A DNA stretch of 64,000 bases. Source: Caldanaerovirga acetigignens (lineage in GTDB: Bacteria; Bacillota; Thermosediminibacteria; Thermosediminibacterales; Thermosediminibacteraceae). A program made the translations under genes and the position numbers. The notes under the pieces were generated by a model. The model was not told the origin of the DNA. It worked only from the letters and a program-made list of their open reading frames with translations, and did not search any database. Positions 62,058-64,000 of the stretch are shown in pieces. Position 1 is the stretch's first letter, and the number at the start of each line of letters is the position of its first letter. Where the stretch lies: the NCBI RefSeq assembly GCF_900142995.1, contig NZ_FRCR01000008.1, forward strand, positions 1 to 64,000, read 5' to 3'.

Positions 62058-63496
62058 GGCCTATCCCCTTCCGGAAATCTCAAGCTATCCGCAAAAAGGC
62101 GGTCAAACCCTTCCAATGTGGAAAGTTCGAGGCACTTTACCTTTCGGGCTATCCTCTCGGCTTCCTCTCTCATCGTTCTCGAAAGCAGGCACATTAAAGC
62201 TCCAGCTTTAGAGGTGTTCCCGGCAAACACCAGGCGCTCTTCCCATTCAGCAGCTATCATCCCGATTCGGGAAAGACTTTGAGGGCGAAGGTGAGCTCCA
62301 AAAGCACCCGCCACATAAACCCGGTTTATATCATTGGGCGAAAGTCTTTTTTCCTTAAGGAGAGACCTTATACCGGCCCAAACGGCCCCTTTAGCCAGCT
62401 GAACCTGGCGGATATCCCGGGCTGTTATATAAACATCATCCCCATGCTCTCCGCCGTAGGCCACCACAAAAGCTATGGACGTTCCTTTTTCAATCAAGCG
62501 GCAAGCCAAATCCTCTCTTATGATTTTTTGTGCTTCAGCCGGAGGCAGCATTCTGCCGCTTTGTTCTACAAAGCCGACCTTTAAAAGTTCCGCCACCAGG
62601 TCTACTATGCCGCTACCGCATATTCCCTTGGGTCTTTCATCGCCAATGGTCCTTACAAATACATCATCTTCTATCTTCGCTTCATAGATGGCACCGCTTG
62701 CTGCTCTCATGCCGCAGCTTATGTTGACCCCTTCTAGAGCAGGTCCTGCAACACATGAACATGCCACCATTTCGCAGCCGTCAAAAAGAACTATCTCTCC
62801 GTTGGTACCTATATCTATAAATAAGGCAACTTCGCCTTTTTTGTAAAACCCGGTGGCAATAATACCAGCGACTATATCCCCACCTACATAACCGGAAATT
62901 GCAGGCACGCAGTAAACTCCTCCGAAGGGTGAAATATCAAGCCCCAGCGTTTTGGCTTTTACATCGATTCCTCCGGCCAATACCGGACTGTAGGGGGCAT
63001 AACCTATGGATTCGGGATTTACTCCTAGGAAAAGATGGGTCATAGTGGTATTTGCAGCCACTGCTATTTCGTAGATGTGTTTTTTATCGATACTGACCTT
63101 TTGAGAAGCTTTTTCGAGGAGGTCGTTTACGCAATCTATGATTGATTTTTGAAGTTCTAAAAGGAACGGTTCCCCTCTTTTTGCATGCGAAATGCGGGAC
63201 AACACATCCTGGCCAAATTCCTTCTGGGGATTTAGGGCAGAGACCACGGCAAGCTCTTTTCCTGTTATCATATCTATCAGAGACAGAACTACAGTAGTGG
63301 TGCCTATATCTATTGCAGCACCGTAAATTTCGCCGGTAGTATCGCCGTCTTCAACACCGACTATCCTTCCATTTTTTATTACCGCCGTCCCCTCTTCGGA
63401 CAAGCGCCGGGATAGTAACCGCAGCACTTCCAGCCTGCACTCAGGCTCTATTGGAAAACCAACTGCCCGGGTCTTCTCCACGGTTCCAGAGCCCAT
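62054..63496 (-). CDS. corrinoid activation protein (RACo-like, ASKHA), 5'-truncated
   Basis: DUF4445-type activase that reduces Co(II) of corrinoid proteins with ATP. The ASKHA domain is intact: AAIDIGTTTVVLSLIDMITG, AANTTMTHLFLG, FIDIGTNGEIVLFDG, ICGSGIVDLVAELLKVG. The usual N-terminal [2Fe-2S] ferredoxin domain and linker are missing: at about 63500 homology ends and the DNA becomes a methyltransferase fragment on the other strand. The reading frame stays open to 63784, but those extra residues are antisense of that fragment. ATG at 63496 is the first after the junction. Such a protein could bind ATP but not carry its own iron-sulfur electron route. Confidence 0.75.
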   Translation of the reverse strand: MGSGTVEKTRAVGFPIEPECRLEVLRLLSRRLSEEGTAVIKNGRIVGVEDGDTTGEIYGAAIDIGTTTVVLSLIDMITGKELAVVSALNPQKEFGQDVLSRISHAKRGEPFLLELQKSIIDCVNDLLEKASQKVSIDKKHIYEIAVAANTTMTHLFLGVNPESIGYAPYSPVLAGGIDVKAKTLGLDISPFGGVYCVPAISGYVGGDIVAGIIATGFYKKGEVALFIDIGTNGEIVLFDGCEMVACSCVAGPALEGVNISCGMRAASGAIYEAKIEDDVFVRTIGDERPKGICGSGIVDLVAELLKVGFVEQSGRMLPPAEAQKIIREDLACRLIEKGTSIAFVVAYGGEHGDDVYITARDIRQVQLAKGAVWAGIRSLLKEKRLSPNDINRVYVAGAFGAHLRPQSLSRIGMIAAEWEERLVFAGNTSKAGALMCLLSRTMREEAERIARKVKCLELSTLEGFDRLFADSLRFPEGDRP

Positions 63497-63512
63497 CCTG
63501 GGCCTTAAAGGG

Positions 63513-63725
63513 CTGCGGAGGGTGACAAAGCCCGGGGGCAAAATTTTATTTATCGAGCATGTAAGGAGCGAAAGGCCGCTGGCCGGTCGTTTGATGGATT
63601 TATTAAATCTTTTGCCGAGGTTTTTGATCGGCGATAATATAAATAGAAAAACAGTTGAAAATATATTGAGAGCCGGCATGAAAATAGAATACTCTGAAAA
63701 CCTAGCCAGCGATATTATTAAATGA
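63513..63725 (+). pseudogene. class I SAM methyltransferase C-terminal fragment
   Basis: LRRVTKPGGKILFIEHVRSE then MDLLNLLPRFLIGDNINRKT and VENILRAGMKIEYSENL: the last third of a UbiE-like methyltransferase, read to a stop at 63725. The N-terminal two thirds are not upstream; the fragment starts abruptly at about 63510, back to back with the truncated activase. It is a relic of a DNA rearrangement. Confidence 0.7.
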
Positions 63726-63782
63726 TCATAGCATCTCCGAACAAAGAGTAGCCATCCCGAAAGAAGCAAAAATGAAAAAAGC

Positions 63783-63813
63783 AAAAGCGGGAGGAAAAAC
63801 CTCCCGCTTTTTA
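63783..63813. terminator. terminator of the ferredoxin-tailed subunit gene
   Basis: AAAGCGGGAGG-AAAAA-CCTCCCGCTTT, a perfect 11-bp stem, followed on the minus strand by TGCTTTTTTC and on the plus strand by TTAAAAC. Confidence 0.85.
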
Positions 63814-63817
63814 AAAC

Positions 63818-64000
63818 CTATTTCGCCTCAGCGCAATCGCCACATCTTCCGCCGTTTTCGCTATATTTTTCGCGAACCATCACTATCGCATCCTTGGGAC
63901 ATTTTTCAGCGCAGATGCTGCAGCCTATACAAAGCTCCTGATTTACCTCGTGCTTTTTCTTTACCTCGCCCGATATGGCGTTTACCGGACAGTTCTTTGC
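63818..64000 (-). CDS. NuoF/HydB-like subunit, C-terminal 2x[4Fe-4S] end (partial)
   Basis: The last 60 residues only: KNCPVNAISGEVKKKHEVNQ then ELCIGCSICAEKCPKDAI. This is the C-terminal ferredoxin domain of NADH-binding NuoF/HydB/HndC subunits. The first Cys cluster is cut by the window edge; the second has CxxCxxCxxxCP complete. A third, rarer Cys set (GGRCGDCAEAK) forms the very end. It could belong to an electron-bifurcating hydrogenase or formate dehydrogenase. Confidence 0.85.
   Translation of the reverse strand, partial: AKNCPVNAISGEVKKKHEVNQELCIGCSICAEKCPKDAIVMVREKYSENGGRCGDCAEAK

Noticed and set aside
63497-63784. The 96 extra N-terminal residues of the corrinoid activase frame, rich in hydrophobic residues
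   Set aside because: They are the antisense of a UbiE-like methyltransferase fragment on the plus strand, so they are not a genuine membrane domain.

Overview
The window looks like chromosome of an anaerobic, endospore-forming, probably thermophilic Clostridia-type Firmicute. The gene order resembles the Thermosediminibacterales/Thermoanaerobacterales, but that is inference and no species is claimed. Grounds: sporulation genes (spoIVFA/spoIVFB, spo0B-like, sleB-ypeB, cotJABC), tetrahydrofolate C1 genes (fhs, folD), corrinoid methyltransferases, a complete selA-selB-selC set, and the Bacillus/Clostridium order mreBCD-minCD-spoIVF-rplU-prp-rpmA-spo0B-obgE. Almost all of the first 50 kb is read from the minus strand.

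Regions. (1) 1-8.3 kb: folD (partial), fhs, a FolT-like ECF S-component, an amidohydrolase, a methyl-THF:corrinoid methyltransferase, a GntR/HutC repressor, a corrinoid protein and a UroD-superfamily methyltransferase, with a divergent DUF1638 gene. I read this as a GntR-controlled pathway moving methyl groups from an unknown compound to THF; it is the best candidate here for an undescribed system. (2) 8.3-16.3 kb: DUF421 membrane protein, DacF-type carboxypeptidase, YabE-like 3D protein, MATE exporter, lysine 6-aminotransferase, DUF151 protein. (3) 16.3-30.6 kb: selC-selB-selA, comEA, leuS behind a Leu T-box, rsfS, LCP protein, yqeK, nadD, obgE, spo0B-like, rpmA-prp-rplU behind an L21 leader, and an AIM24-like protein. 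(4) 30.7-33.9 kb: a germination/spore segment (sleB, ypeB, a 25-aa membrane peptide and three small proteins of unknown function, the first behind a sigma-K-like promoter). (5) 33.8-50 kb: rng, two radical-SAM-related genes, spoIVFB/spoIVFA, rodA, an FtsA-like protein with a long extra C-terminus, minEDC, mrdA, mreDCB, radC, maf. (6) 50-56.2 kb: two membrane or membrane-anchored proteins, copZ, bioY, an unusual double-module ThiF/E1-like protein with cysK, a second membrane micropeptide and cotJABC, the last two behind near-identical sigma-K-like promoters. (7) 56-64 kb: a copper segment (LDCC-motif protein, copA, YHS protein) with three CsoR-type palindromes, mixed with gene remains: a four-times frameshifted spermidine-synthase-like gene, a broken DUF326 gene, a truncated UroD gene, and a corrinoid activase whose 5' end is fused to a methyltransferase fragment on the other strand. 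The window ends in the ferredoxin tail of a NuoF/HydB-like subunit.

Working together: region 1 would supply methyl-THF and regenerate formate/THF intermediates; regions 3 and 5 are the conserved envelope, division, ribosome and sporulation core; regions 4 and 6 add late spore products; region 7 is a copper-responsive regulon next to eroding DNA. No CRISPR array, insertion sequence, rRNA or prophage was seen, and no gap longer than 300 bases lacks a gene.
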